Assembly: GCF_017309185.1 (NCBI RefSeq)
Contig: NZ_JAEKJZ010000005.1
Location: forward strand, 62,001-126,000
DNA: 64,000 nucleotides
From: Roseibium aggregatum
GTDB taxonomy: Bacteria; Pseudomonadota; Alphaproteobacteria; Rhizobiales; Stappiaceae
Reading direction: 5' to 3'
The position numbers and the translations under genes were made by a program. The notes below the pieces were generated by a model. It was not told where the DNA came from. It did no database searches and saw only the letters and a program-made list of their open reading frames with translations. Shown piece after piece: positions 46,407 to 55,187 of the stretch; within the stretch, counting starts at the first letter, position 1; each line of letters begins with the position of its first letter.

Positions 46407-47627
46407 CTATTTTCTCATCCTGGGCGTTGTCAGAATCGGGAAATAGACGCCGACATAAAGACTGAAGGCGACAACCCAGAGAAAGCCCGACAACAATACG
46501 GTTTCGAAGTAGCCCAGGACGGGCAGCGCGAAGGTACGCACCAGCGCGGCTGCGATCAGAAGTCCGTAAGCAAGAACGACCGGCCCGGATACCGTCAGCG
46601 GACGGCCGGAATGACCGAGGGACGCCCGCGTCATCATGGCCAGCGTCATGCCGCCGATCCCGCCGATCGCCAGAAGATGAAGCGCGGCGGTTTCGCTGAG
46701 CATGTTCGTCAGCAGGCTCAAACCGTAGATGAGGTATCCACCTGCCGTCAGCAGATATGCGATATGCAGGATCCAGAGGATCGGGTTCTTCAGGGTCGTC
46801 CACCCTTTCCAGCCGGCAAGGCGCAGCAAGTTGACCGCACCGGTGGCAATGCAAAGTCCGGCGAGGATCTGAAATGGGACGAAAGGCAGGCTTGCGAGCG
46901 TCGTCAGCATCGCAAACAGGATGCCCGCCTTGTCCGCTATCGCATGCGATTGGGGAAGGGCCCCTCCATGTCCCTGTCTGTTCAAGGCGTTTCTTGTGAA
47001 GGCGGGCACCACCCTGCCTCCGACAATGACGATCATCGCAGCACTTGCGAAAATCGCGAGACGGACACCGGCTTCCGCATCTCCCGGAGTCCATTCGATC
47101 CAGTCCAGATGCATCATCAGATTGCCGGTAAAAAGAGCGGCCAGCAGAAACAGGAACACAAGGTTTCGCATCTGAGACTTCTGTGCGAGACGGCCGAGAA
47201 TGGCTGTAGACAGAATGGGAATGAAGGCAAGATCGATCAGTGCGACCACTACCGGATCGAATACGGCAGAAAACCAGACGGCAAGGCGGCCTAGGAACCA
47301 GACCGCCCCGCTGAAGGCGATGAACTTGGCTTTCGGTTCGTCGGTCCCCGTCCAGTTCGGCACCGCCGTTACGAAAAATCCGGCCATGACGGCAGCTGTG
47401 TAGCCGAACATCATTTCATGGGCATGCCAGAGATGGGGTGCCATGCGCATGGGAACGGCGACGAATGCGCCTCCGGCGGCATGAACCCCGAGCCAGATGA
47501 ACCAGGCAAGCATCGCAAAAACGGAAAAAAGTCCGGCACCCAGAAAATAAAACCGGAACCCGGCAGCAAACACGGTCGGGATACGGGGTGACTTGTTGGT
47601 TTGCCGCGAATGAAGCGCTGCCGACAT
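46407..47627 (-). CDS. nnrS: NnrS family heme-copper membrane protein
   Basis: 406 residues and about 12 transmembrane helices. NnrS marks include PHLWHAHEMMFGYTAAVMAGFFVTAVPNWTG near residue 65-95, GGRVVPAFTRNAL, LHLLAIGGIGGMTLAMMTRASLGHSGRPL and the final FLWVVAFSLYVGVYFPIL. Members bind heme and copper and protect cells against nitrosative stress, limiting iron-nitrosyl formation. It starts at ATG 47627, divergent from nnrU, and shares with it the box at 47732. A second, less similar nnrS lies at 56767. Confidence 0.88.
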   Translation of the reverse strand: MSAALHSRQTNKSPRIPTVFAAGFRFYFLGAGLFSVFAMLAWFIWLGVHAAGGAFVAVPMRMAPHLWHAHEMMFGYTAAVMAGFFVTAVPNWTGTDEPKAKFIAFSGAVWFLGRLAVWFSAVFDPVVVALIDLAFIPILSTAILGRLAQKSQMRNLVFLFLLAALFTGNLMMHLDWIEWTPGDAEAGVRLAIFASAAMIVIVGGRVVPAFTRNALNRQGHGGALPQSHAIADKAGILFAMLTTLASLPFVPFQILAGLCIATGAVNLLRLAGWKGWTTLKNPILWILHIAYLLTAGGYLIYGLSLLTNMLSETAALHLLAIGGIGGMTLAMMTRASLGHSGRPLTVSGPVVLAYGLLIAAALVRTFALPVLGYFETVLLSGFLWVVAFSLYVGVYFPILTTPRMRK

Positions 47628-47731
47628 GAACCTGCCTCACGAGTGGAGAGCCATAACTCAGTGCCATGTCCCGGCATCTTTTTCGCCGGGACTGCCTGCC
47701 GGCATATTCACAGACTTGAAAAGCCTGGGTC

Positions 47732-47745
47732 TTGACCATCGTCAA
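47732..47745. promoter_or_regulatory. FNR/NNR-type box shared by nnrS and nnrU
   Basis: TTGACCATCGTCAA, a perfect palindrome. Class II starts would fall near 47697 (nnrS) and near 47780 (nnrU). The latter lies after the in-frame ATG at 47760, which argues for ATG 47832 as the nnrU start. Confidence 0.87.
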
Positions 47746-47831
47746 GAGGCCGAAAAATTATGAGTTTAAAAATCAGAAAATGGAGCGGGCCTGAACCTCC
47801 GCTCTATCGGCTGACACGAGTACGGTGCCCC

Positions 47832-48512
47832 ATGACGGAAGACGGCTGGACGAATTTCATTGCGGCCTTTGCCGTTTTCTTCGCGTCTCATGTGCTTCTT
47901 GTCCGCCCGCCGGTCCGGCCCGTGCTGGTGGGCTTTCTGAAGCCCGGCGGTTTTTCCGCCGCCTATTCGCTTTTGTCCCTGGGGATTCTCTGGTGGCTCA
48001 TGGAGGCTGCGCAAGCCGCGCCTTACGTGGAGCTCTGGCCCTGGGCTCCCTGGCAAAACTTCGTTCCGGTCATCACCATGCTTCCCGTTTGCCTGATCCT
48101 GGCCTTCTCCATCGGCTGCCCCAATCCGTTTTCCTTCGGGGGGTTCAAAAACGAACGTTTCGATCCGCAGCACCCGGGAATTGTCAAATGGATGCGCCAT
48201 CCGATCCTGGTTGCTCTGTTGCTGTGGTCGGGGGCTCATATTGTCCCGAACGGGAATCTCGCCCATGTGATCCTGTTCGGAGCATTCGCCGTTTTCTCCC
48301 TGGCAGGCATGAAAATCATCGACAAGAGAAAACGGCGCGAGCAGGGAGAAGGCTGGCAAGCGTTGCGTCTGCAGATGCAATCCGGCGCCGTCTTGCCTGG
48401 TCACTCGAAAGCCGTCCTGAAACGCTTTGCGGCGGCTGCCGCCGTCTACATCCTCTTGTTGCTCCTTCACCCGGTGTTCGCGGGCGTGGATCCGCTCGCA
48501 TCGATCTGGTGA
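47832..48512 (+). CDS. nnrU: NnrU family membrane protein
   Basis: 226 residues, about six transmembrane helices. The NnrU pattern is seen as FFASHVLLVRPPVRPVLVGFLKPGGFSAAYSLLSL, CPNPFSFGG and HPGIVKWMRHPILVALLLWSGAHIVPNGNLAHVILFG, which recalls isoprenylcysteine methyltransferase-like folds. In Rhodobacter nnrU is regulated with nir genes and needed for nitrite reductase activity, by an unknown mechanism. ATG 47832 is preferred over 47760 from promoter spacing. Divergent from nnrS; ends facing the ubiV-linked gene. Confidence 0.85.
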   Translation: MTEDGWTNFIAAFAVFFASHVLLVRPPVRPVLVGFLKPGGFSAAYSLLSLGILWWLMEAAQAAPYVELWPWAPWQNFVPVITMLPVCLILAFSIGCPNPFSFGGFKNERFDPQHPGIVKWMRHPILVALLLWSGAHIVPNGNLAHVILFGAFAVFSLAGMKIIDKRKRREQGEGWQALRLQMQSGAVLPGHSKAVLKRFAAAAAVYILLLLLHPVFAGVDPLASIW

Positions 48513-48538
48513 AGCCGGCATGCGCGCTGGCGCAGGGG

Positions 48539-48925
48539 TCATGTCTTCGGAGAGAGCCTGGCCAGTTCCGTGAGGTGTCTGGCGCAGCGGTCGGCGCGAT
48601 CGGCGAGGAATTTCAGGCTTTCGGCATGGTCGCGCATTTCCTGCGCGCTCAAAGGCTGCTCCTCCAGTCGGGCAAGGTCCGACATGAACGCAATGCCTGA
48701 ATCGAGCTGCGCATAATCCGTGACGATAGTCCGGATCAGCTCCTTGCGAAGTCTGAGTTTCCGCCAGGCTTCTATCGCGACGATTGTCCGGTCCAGCTGG
48801 TCCCTGCAGGTACACGGCATGTCGAGCCGCGCCAATTCGCGATGGATCTGCTCCATCACATCGCAGCAGCTCTCATCGGAGGCGGCCCCGTTTTCAACTA
48901 GGCCGGAAGGGCGATCTTCTTCCAT
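48539..48925 (-). CDS. Hypothetical cysteine-containing alpha-helical protein downstream of ubiV
   Basis: 128 residues from ATG 48925, overlapping the end of ubiV by 28 bases, so probably the fourth gene of ubiTUV. No family recognised. Cysteines lie in two pairs (C20-C21 and C38-C40, DMPCTC) plus one near 114; the rest is predicted helix with Arg/Leu repeats (LRLRKELIRTIV, LARLEEQPL). The cysteine pairs could bind a metal or Fe-S cluster. An in-frame start 10 codons earlier is possible. Any link with UbiUV chemistry is inferred from position only. Confidence 0.6.
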   Translation of the reverse strand: MEEDRPSGLVENGAASDESCCDVMEQIHRELARLDMPCTCRDQLDRTIVAIEAWRKLRLRKELIRTIVTDYAQLDSGIAFMSDLARLEEQPLSAQEMRDHAESLKFLADRADRCARHLTELARLSPKT

Positions 48926-49809
48926 CCCGGATCTCCGGTTAGATAGGCGTTGCACAAGGGACCGGGCAGATCCATTTCGGTCAGGCGCGCTTCCAGGCCG
49001 CCAGCGTCGATGGCGCCATCCAGGAAGGCCCGGAATGCTTTCAGGACACCGGTCATGTCGAGCGAGTGCGGCGACAGGCGGAGCCGTTTTATACCGGCCG
49101 CCCTGAGCTGCCCGCTGGCAAGTCCCGCGAAGTGACAGGCATCTGAAAGGGTCTGGATGCCGTTTGCTGCCAGAAATCGCGCTCCGTCAAGCGTTGCGAC
49201 GTCCATCCCGTCCGGGTCCTTGTCGCAGACGAATTGGCACGAGTCCTTGCGCAATCCGTGTGCCCTTGCGTGGTAGCAGCGGGACGAAAGCGCCAGCGGC
49301 AGTCTGCCGAAAGCGAAGAGTTCCACATCCACTTCCGGGACAAGCGCGGCGATCTTCTGGATCGAGGCGAGCGGGAGTTCAGCAGGCGGACACCAGCTCA
49401 CCGCGCCTCGGGCGGAGAGAAATCCGAGACTGGCTTCATTGTAGATATTGAGAAACGGTCCGGCTGTGAAAGTACGGCCGCTGCAGGCGGGGACCATGGA
49501 CATGTCGTTGATTTCGATCGCCATGTCATAAGCCGCCTGCTGAACGAGTATGTTCCGCTCGCGCTTGTTGACCGGTTGCGCGAGGGTCGACAGCACGACC
49601 TCCTTTCCCGCGCGTGTCAGGACATCGATCGCCTCGGGCCACACGGGATCGTTGAACGGCATGCGTTTTCCGCAGACGACTTCGCCAAGGTAAACCCGGT
49701 CGACTGGTGCGTCCTCGGCGATCCGTCTGTAGAAGTCCAGGAGCCTTTCGGCTGGCCAGTTGAACAGGCACGGGCCCAGAGCCAGTTCGATGGGAGAGGT
49801 GTCCGTCAT
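48898..49809 (-). CDS. ubiV: UbiV, U32-family protein for O2-independent ubiquinone hydroxylation
   Basis: 303 residues, TIM-barrel-like U32 peptidase family without protease activity. It forms a [4Fe-4S] heterodimer with UbiU and hydroxylates ubiquinone precursors without O2, using prephenate as oxygen donor. Cysteines suited to cluster binding lie in GEVVCGKRMPF (about 45), SSRCYHARAHGLRKDSCQFVC (two to three) and SDACH. ATG 49809, 3 bases after the ubiU stop. The set ubiT-ubiU-ubiV is typical of denitrifying proteobacteria. Confidence 0.9.
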   Translation of the reverse strand: MTDTSPIELALGPCLFNWPAERLLDFYRRIAEDAPVDRVYLGEVVCGKRMPFNDPVWPEAIDVLTRAGKEVVLSTLAQPVNKRERNILVQQAAYDMAIEINDMSMVPACSGRTFTAGPFLNIYNEASLGFLSARGAVSWCPPAELPLASIQKIAALVPEVDVELFAFGRLPLALSSRCYHARAHGLRKDSCQFVCDKDPDGMDVATLDGARFLAANGIQTLSDACHFAGLASGQLRAAGIKRLRLSPHSLDMTGVLKAFRAFLDGAIDAGGLEARLTEMDLPGPLCNAYLTGDPGWKKIALPA

Positions 49810-49812
49810 GAG

Positions 49813-50823
49813 TCATCGCCACGTTTTTCTGTAGGAACCGGTCGTCTGCTGTCCACCCTCGGACAGGGCTTTCAGGGCAGCGATCGAAGCACTCGCGTCA
49901 GCTCCGCCCGACAGTCCGTCGACGGCCTTGCGGAACGCGCTCACGACGCTGGCGATATAGGCCTTGCCACGTTGCCGCCCCTCGATCTTCAAAGCCGTCA
50001 CACCGGCCTTTGCAAGCTCTTCCAGCAGTTCGAAGGCGTTCAGGCTGACCGGATCTTCAAACAGGTACCCGGTATGTCCGAGTGCGGAAAAGCGTCCCTT
50101 GCAGAGAGTTGGGTACCCGGCGGGCTCACCTCGTTCGAAACAATCGATCGTAAAACCGCCAAGACGCGCTTTCATCCGTCCTGCCCGGTCTTCCGCGTAA
50201 TCGACGTGATCGGGTGGCGAACAGACGCCGGTCAGGTTGGGCGACTTGCCGGTCGCGTAAGACGACAGTGAGCAGCGTCCTTCGGTCATGACGCACAGGC
50301 CGCCGAAGACAAAGACCTCCGTTTCCACATCGATTTCGCGGTTGAGAGCCGCAATTTCCGGAACGCTGAAGACTCGTGGCAGCACCACCCGCCTGACACC
50401 AAATGTTTCTGTATAAAACCCGATCGCCTCGGGGGTGTTGGCCGCGGCCTGAACGGAGAGATGCAGGCGCACGTCCGGGTGTTTGTCCGCCGCATGGTCC
50501 AGGACGGCGATGTCGGCGGCAATGATCGCATCCGCGCCGCAGGCGGCGGCATTGTCGACGGCTTGTTTCCAGAGGCCGGTGTTTCCGGCCTGCGCGAATG
50601 TATTGATAGCAACCAGAACCTTGGCGCCTCGCTCGTGTGCGTAGGCGACGCTCACGGACAGTTCCTCGGGAGAGAAATTCAGACCTGGAAAATTCCGGGC
50701 ATTGGTCTCGTCGGCGAAACCGCAATAGATCGCGTCAGCGCCGGCATCGGCGGCCGCCCGCAAGGTGGCGGGCGTTCCCGCAGGACAGACCAGCTCCATC
50801 CGTCTTTCACTTGCCGCGGTCAT
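49813..50823 (-). CDS. ubiU: UbiU, U32-family protein for O2-independent ubiquinone hydroxylation
   Basis: 336 residues. Starts ELVCPAGTPATLRAAADAGADAIYCGFADETNARNF, the family opening. The cluster cysteines are in VFGGLCVMTEGRCSLSSY, TGVCSPPDHV and LCKGRFS. Together with UbiV it replaces the O2-dependent hydroxylases UbiI/H/F when oxygen is absent, keeping ubiquinone available for the bc1, Nap and Nos routes. It overlaps ubiT by ATGA and is driven from the box at 51434. Confidence 0.9.
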   Translation of the reverse strand: MTAASERRMELVCPAGTPATLRAAADAGADAIYCGFADETNARNFPGLNFSPEELSVSVAYAHERGAKVLVAINTFAQAGNTGLWKQAVDNAAACGADAIIAADIAVLDHAADKHPDVRLHLSVQAAANTPEAIGFYTETFGVRRVVLPRVFSVPEIAALNREIDVETEVFVFGGLCVMTEGRCSLSSYATGKSPNLTGVCSPPDHVDYAEDRAGRMKARLGGFTIDCFERGEPAGYPTLCKGRFSALGHTGYLFEDPVSLNAFELLEELAKAGVTALKIEGRQRGKAYIASVVSAFRKAVDGLSGGADASASIAALKALSEGGQQTTGSYRKTWR

Positions 50824-51380
50824 GAGTGCCGCCCTGAAAGCTTGTCGCGCCGCTCAGCTCCCGCAGACGCAAGGCATCGAGCCTGCGCAAGCACCCGGCT
50901 GCCGATATCGTTGATCCATCCGGCCGCGGGGGCGCCGAGGCCGAGAAATTCGCCAGGCGTCAGGTCGGCCTCTTCCAGCGTGTTGCGCAAGGCAAGCACA
51001 TATTCGGTCTTGCCCTCGATTCTGAGATCCCGGGAGAAGAACATGGCGTCGCCGTCATATGTTCCGTCCAGAAGACCAAGCAGCACCAGGAGCGGGGCTC
51101 TTATCACTGCCTGCGCATCGCCGATTTCGTCTTTACCGCAGAGGGTAACCCTTGAATCGATCGCATCGAGCGAGAGCAGGAAGGCGTGAGGCAGGTCTTC
51201 CGGGACGATCGCGATCGGTACATGGACGACTGTGCCCAGGCGGCGCAAGAGATCCGGCCGTCGCGCCACCAGACGGCGGGTCAGCAGCGTGAGAAACGTC
51301 TCCATCGGCAATCTCGGAAGTGGCGCGATCAGTGTGGAGACGAAAGGCGGGAGGCTGAGGACGGAAACTGGATCTTGCAT
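50820..51380 (-). CDS. ubiT: UbiT, SCP2-domain protein of anaerobic ubiquinone synthesis
   Basis: 186 residues with a sterol-carrier-protein-2 fold (VPIAIVPEDLPHAFLLSLDAIDSRVTLCG, RDLRIEGKTEYVLALRNTLEEADLTP). UbiT binds polyprenyl intermediates or lipid and is the counterpart of UbiJ under anoxia. ATG 51380 (MQDPVSVLS) is preferred over ATG 51392: with transcription near 51399 the upstream ATG would have a 7-base leader only. It heads ubiTUV and shares the box at 51434 with divergent ubiD. Confidence 0.87.
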   Translation of the reverse strand: MQDPVSVLSLPPFVSTLIAPLPRLPMETFLTLLTRRLVARRPDLLRRLGTVVHVPIAIVPEDLPHAFLLSLDAIDSRVTLCGKDEIGDAQAVIRAPLLVLLGLLDGTYDGDAMFFSRDLRIEGKTEYVLALRNTLEEADLTPGEFLGLGAPAAGWINDIGSRVLAQARCLASAGAERRDKLSGRHS

Positions 51381-51433
51381 GCGGGCTCTCATTTTTCGCG
51401 ACAGACCCTATTCCCTCCTCCGGTGGGGGAGAC

Positions 51434-51447
51434 TTGATTTTGATCAA
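51434..51447. promoter_or_regulatory. FNR-type box shared by ubiTUV and ubiDX
   Basis: TTGATTTTGATCAA, a perfect FNR consensus with the TTGAT half-site, unlike the TTGAC/TTAAC boxes elsewhere. Class II starts fit near 51399 (ubiT) and 51482 (ubiD). Confidence 0.88.
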
Positions 51448-51531
51448 GGTTGTTCCCGGACGGTTCCCCGATACCGGCAAGTCAGACAGGCGCTTTCCCG
51501 CCACCATCCCTCCCACCCGATCGGTCCCTTC

Positions 51532-53043
51532 ATGTCCGGCCGTGATCTGCCGCCTTTTCGGAACTTGACGGAATTTTGCGCGTTTCTGGGCGATGCAGGC
51601 GATATTCTGCGCGTCGGGAATCCTGTCGACGTCAGACTTGAAGCGACTGCATTGCATCGGAAAGCGCTTCAACGCGCCGGCCCTGCGTTGCTCCTGGAGA
51701 CGCCTGTCGGAGGCGGTGTGAAGCGATTTGCCGCACCCCTTCTGGTCAACCTGTTCGGGACCCGCAAAAGGGTTGCCAACGGGTTGGGACTTCATCCGGA
51801 GAACTTGCGGGAGCTGGGGGAGTTCCTTGCTTCACTCCGCGCCCCCACGCCACCGGCTTCGCTGCGAGAACTCCACAAACTCTTTCCGGTGGCCAGGGCC
51901 GGTTTGAACACACGCCCTAAACGGGTGTCCTTCGACAGGAAACTCAAGACGGTCGAGCCGGACCTGACGCAATTGCCCGTGCAGACCTGCTGGCCGGACG
52001 ATGCGGGACCCCTGATTACCTGGGGTATCGTGATGACGCGACCGCCCGGGGAAGACGACCCGCGTGGCTACAATCTCGGGGTCTACAGGATGCAGGTCCT
52101 CGGGCCGGACACCGCCATCGTGCGATGGCTGCCGTTTCGCGGCGGCGCCGGGCATTACCGGCAATGGCGGGACGAGGGCAAGGTCATGCCAGTCGCCGTC
52201 GTGATCGGTTGCGACCCGGCAACGCTGCTGGCCGCGGTCCTGCCCGCGCCGGGCAATATCAGCGAACTCGCGCTTGCCGGCATCTTCAACGGTGCCTCTT
52301 CCCGGCTGTCGCCCTGCAGCACGATCGACATGCATGTTCCCGAAGGGGCCGAAATCGTTCTGGAAGGCGAAGTCCACCCCGGGGAGATGGCGATGGAAGG
52401 GCCTTTCGGCGATCACACGGGTTATTACAACGACCCGGCATCCTATCCGCTGTTTCGTCTGCGAGCCCTGCGCATGCGCGACGATGCGGTCTATCTTTCC
52501 ACGTTCACCGGACGCGCCCCGGACGAACCTTCCGTCATCGGCGAGGCCATGACCGATCTCTTCCGTCCGATCCTGCGGCAGGCGCTGCCGGAGGTCGTGG
52601 ATGTGTTCCTGCCACCCGCCACCTGTTCCTATCGTGTCGCCATTCTGGCCATCGACAAATCCTATCCGGGCCAGGCGAAGCGGGCGATGATGGGATTCTG
52701 GTCGCTTTTGCCTCAATTCTCCATGACCAAATTCGTCATCGCGGTCGATCCTGACGTAGACATCCGCGACTGGGACGAGGTGATGTGGGCGGTGGCCACA
52801 CGGTCCGATCCGGAGCGGGACATGATCGTTCTGGAAGGGACCCCGGTCGACCAGCTCGATTTCGCCAGTCCGCGCGAAGGCCTCGGCGGCAAGCTCGGGA
52901 TCGATGCGACAGTCAAGATCGGCGTGGAAACCAGCCGGCCTTTCTCAGCCAAACTTGTGATGCCTGACGATGTGGAGGCACGCGCTGAAGCGCTGCTCGA
53001 AAGGCTGATGGGGTCAAAACACGCAAGGGAATCGGGTCGGTGA
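51532..53043 (+). CDS. ubiD: UbiD, prenylated-FMN 4-hydroxy-3-polyprenylbenzoate decarboxylase
   Basis: 503 residues, full-length UbiD. Seen are LLVNLFGTRKRVANGLG, a pFMN/metal-binding stretch with GIVMTRPPGEDDPRGYNLGVYRMQVLG, PVAVVIGCDPATLLAAVLPAP and EMAMEGPFGDHTGYYNDPASYPLF, which carry the catalytic E-D-E set. It decarboxylates 3-polyprenyl-4-hydroxybenzoate in ubiquinone synthesis. ATG 51532 starts the family fold. UbiX follows in a 4-base overlap. Under FNR control next to ubiTUV, so this looks like an anaerobic ubiquinone module. Confidence 0.9.
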   Translation: MSGRDLPPFRNLTEFCAFLGDAGDILRVGNPVDVRLEATALHRKALQRAGPALLLETPVGGGVKRFAAPLLVNLFGTRKRVANGLGLHPENLRELGEFLASLRAPTPPASLRELHKLFPVARAGLNTRPKRVSFDRKLKTVEPDLTQLPVQTCWPDDAGPLITWGIVMTRPPGEDDPRGYNLGVYRMQVLGPDTAIVRWLPFRGGAGHYRQWRDEGKVMPVAVVIGCDPATLLAAVLPAPGNISELALAGIFNGASSRLSPCSTIDMHVPEGAEIVLEGEVHPGEMAMEGPFGDHTGYYNDPASYPLFRLRALRMRDDAVYLSTFTGRAPDEPSVIGEAMTDLFRPILRQALPEVVDVFLPPATCSYRVAILAIDKSYPGQAKRAMMGFWSLLPQFSMTKFVIAVDPDVDIRDWDEVMWAVATRSDPERDMIVLEGTPVDQLDFASPREGLGGKLGIDATVKIGVETSRPFSAKLVMPDDVEARAEALLERLMGSKHARESGR

Positions 53044-53633
53044 AAAGGGAAAGACGCGTCGTGGTTGGAATATCGGGTGCCTCCGGTGCCGTTCTTGCCC
53101 TGGAAGCTCTCAGGATGCTGGAGGAAATGAGGATCGAGCGCTACGTGACAGTCACCCCCGGCGCTGAGTTGACGATCGGCCACGAACTGGGCGCGGCCGC
53201 GCGGGAGGAGATCCGTTCGCTGGCAACCCGGGATCTGGCGCCGTCCGACCTGCTGGCGCCGATCGCAAGCGGGTCCTTCGAAATCGACGCCATGATTGTC
53301 GTGCCGTGTTCCATGCGCAGCCTCGCCGCCATTGCCTATGGAACAGGTGAGGGGCTGCTTGCGCGCGCGGCGGACGTTACCTTGAAGGAGCGTCGTCCGC
53401 TGGTTCTTGTCACGCGCGAGGCTCCGCTGCACGAAGGCCATCTGGAAGCCATGCTGAAAGTCACCCGCATGGGAGCCAGAGTGACACCGCCGGTTCCACC
53501 GTATTATGCTGGACTTGAGGACCTGGACGACATGAACCGGCAGATTGCCGCGCGTGCGTTGGCGACAGCGGGGCTCGACTCAGGAACGCATTTGCGCCGC
53601 TGGACCGGTTCAAACGTGATCTCCCGGCGGTGA
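53040..53633 (+). CDS. ubiX: UbiX, flavin prenyltransferase
   Basis: 197 residues. Flavodoxin-like fold with VVGISGASGAVLALEALRML at the N-terminus, PIASGSFEIDAMIVVPCSMRSLAAIAYG (the FMN and Ser-Met motif) and LVTREAPLHEGHLEAML plus PPVPPYYAGLEDLDD. It makes prenylated FMN from FMN and dimethylallyl phosphate, the cofactor of UbiD. GTG start overlaps the ubiD stop. The next gene is 510 bases away beyond an FNR-type box. Confidence 0.9.
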   Translation: MKRERRVVVGISGASGAVLALEALRMLEEMRIERYVTVTPGAELTIGHELGAAAREEIRSLATRDLAPSDLLAPIASGSFEIDAMIVVPCSMRSLAAIAYGTGEGLLARAADVTLKERRPLVLVTREAPLHEGHLEAMLKVTRMGARVTPPVPPYYAGLEDLDDMNRQIAARALATAGLDSGTHLRRWTGSNVISRR

Positions 53634-53644
53634 AAAGCCCTCGT

Positions 53645-53658
53645 TTGACCAAAGTCAA
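53645..53658 (+). promoter_or_regulatory. FNR/NNR-type box upstream of the ABC transporter-nnrS operon
   Basis: TTGACCAAAGTCAA, a perfect palindrome 12 bases after ubiX. A class II start falls near 53693, next to TATAAAACTCC. The leader to the ABC gene would be about 450 bases and holds repeat copy B. Confidence 0.87.
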
Positions 53659-53820
53659 GTGCGGCAGTCACGCCGGCTGATAAATTATGACTATAAAACT
53701 CCGGTTAAGGCAGCTCACCTTTGAGACCCTTCCTGACAGGAGCCACCACCTTCATCCTCAGCCGACCGTATCCGGCCGTCTGAATTCACAGCCAGCTTCG
53801 AGCGAGCCATTCCCGCCGCC

Positions 53821-54089
53821 CTAGGGTACGGACTTATGAAATTCAGTTTTCAGGTCGACGGGAAATGGCTGTTTCCAAGACGCAAAATCGCAGGAAACCC
53901 GGGAGGTTTTCAAGATTTTGGAACGCAGGAGACAGCCATTTCCCGATCGATCCCAAGGACGTCAATTCGGCTTTGGAGAGCAGCGTCAAAACCCTTGATC
54001 CATGCACCCGCATGGTTCTGCAGGCTTTTTCTCGCTCTCCTGTGCCGGATTGACGCCTGAAAGCTGAATTTTACGGGTCCGTACTCTAG
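53821..54089 (+). repeat. Intergenic repeat, copy B (long form), terminal inverted repeats
   Basis: 269 bases from CTAGGGTACGGACTTATGAA to its imperfect inverse ending GGGTCCGTACTCTAG; the ends match over about 35 bases. The body aligns with copy A at 19622-19783 except for an added block (about 53861-53970) that forms a long imperfect hairpin starting GGGAAATGGCTGT and ending ACAGCCATTTCCC. Non-coding. Both ends carry CTAG, compatible with a transposase-mobilised MITE, though no transposase is present in the window. Confidence 0.8.
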
Positions 54090-54143
54090 AGGCGACTGCT
54101 CTCACCGGTCAGGATTTGAACCGGGAAACTTGGAGCAATTGAC

Positions 54144-55139
54144 ATGACCTTCGGAACTCGATTGACCCGGCGCGGCGCGCTTTCGTTTCTGGCCGCCGGT
54201 GTTGCGGCGCCCCTGCTGCCCGCGTCCGCGCAAGCTGCCCGGTTGGAAACGCTTGCGCTGTTCGGCCCGCCCGCCGGACCTTCCGTCACACTCGCCCATG
54301 CCGTCGCAAGCGGTGGGTTCTCGGGTGTTGCCGGCGAAGCGATCTTTACGGCCTGGCGGAACCCGGACGAATTGCGGGCCGGTCTGACGTCGGGAAAAAT
54401 CGGGCTGTCCGTCGTTCCGGTACAGGCGGCGGCGAACCTCTATAACCGCGGCTTCCCGATTCGCCTCGCCAACGTCATGACCAACGGGCTCCTGTACGTC
54501 ATCAGCGAAGACAAGAGCGTGAGTGCGGTCGCGGATCTGAAGGGGCATAGCATTGCCGTGCCGTTCCGGGGCGACACCCCGGAGATCATTTTCGCGCAGC
54601 TTCTTGCGCACAATGGTCTGGAGCCCGGAAAAGACCTGGAAATCACTTATGCCGGAACACCCATCGAGGCGATGCAGTTGCTGCTCTCCGGCAGGGTCGA
54701 AACGGCGCTCACCGCCGAACCCTCGACCACGGCCGGAATACTGCGCGGCCGCAAGGCCGGAAAGCCGGTGTCCCGGGTCATCGATCTGCAAAAGGCCTGG
54801 GGTGAAATGACCGGTGCGGCTGCCGTCGTCCCTCAGGCGGGGCTGGCGGTAACGCAAGGTTTCATGGACGCAAGTGGAGACCTGCTCCCGGACATCCTTT
54901 CGGTGCTGCAAACCGCGACCTCTGAGGTTCTTCAGAACCCGGCTGAAGCGGCGAAGGAAGCGACCGAGGCGCTTGGGTTGCCCGCTCCTCTTCTCGCGGC
55001 ATCGATTCCACACTGCAACCTCGTCGCCCGGCCTGCAAACGAGGCCCGCAACGATATCGAGCGCATGCTCAACGCCATGGCGGGAGAGGGCATGAAACGG
55101 ATTGGCGGAAAATTGCCCGACGACGGTTTCTACCTCTGA
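54144..55139 (+). CDS. ABC transporter substrate-binding protein (NMT1/TauA-like)
   Basis: 331 residues with a Tat-like signal (LTRRGALSFLAAGVAAPLLP). Periplasmic binding fold of the NMT1/SsuA-like group: FRGDTPEIIFAQLLAHNGLEPGKDLEI and the hinge DLKGHSIAVPF. The ligand is unknown; nitrate, sulfonate, taurine, thiamine precursors and metal-bound ligands are all possible for this fold. It leads a four-gene unit with permease, ATPase and an NnrS protein, and follows an FNR-type box, so it is probably induced in denitrifying cells. Since Nap works outside the membrane, nitrate import for it would be unnecessary. Confidence 0.82.
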   Translation: MTFGTRLTRRGALSFLAAGVAAPLLPASAQAARLETLALFGPPAGPSVTLAHAVASGGFSGVAGEAIFTAWRNPDELRAGLTSGKIGLSVVPVQAAANLYNRGFPIRLANVMTNGLLYVISEDKSVSAVADLKGHSIAVPFRGDTPEIIFAQLLAHNGLEPGKDLEITYAGTPIEAMQLLLSGRVETALTAEPSTTAGILRGRKAGKPVSRVIDLQKAWGEMTGAAAVVPQAGLAVTQGFMDASGDLLPDILSVLQTATSEVLQNPAEAAKEATEALGLPAPLLAASIPHCNLVARPANEARNDIERMLNAMAGEGMKRIGGKLPDDGFYL

Positions 55140-55187
55140 GCATCCTCCGATCCTGCCTTCCGGTTCACCTATCAAGACCATTCGCGA

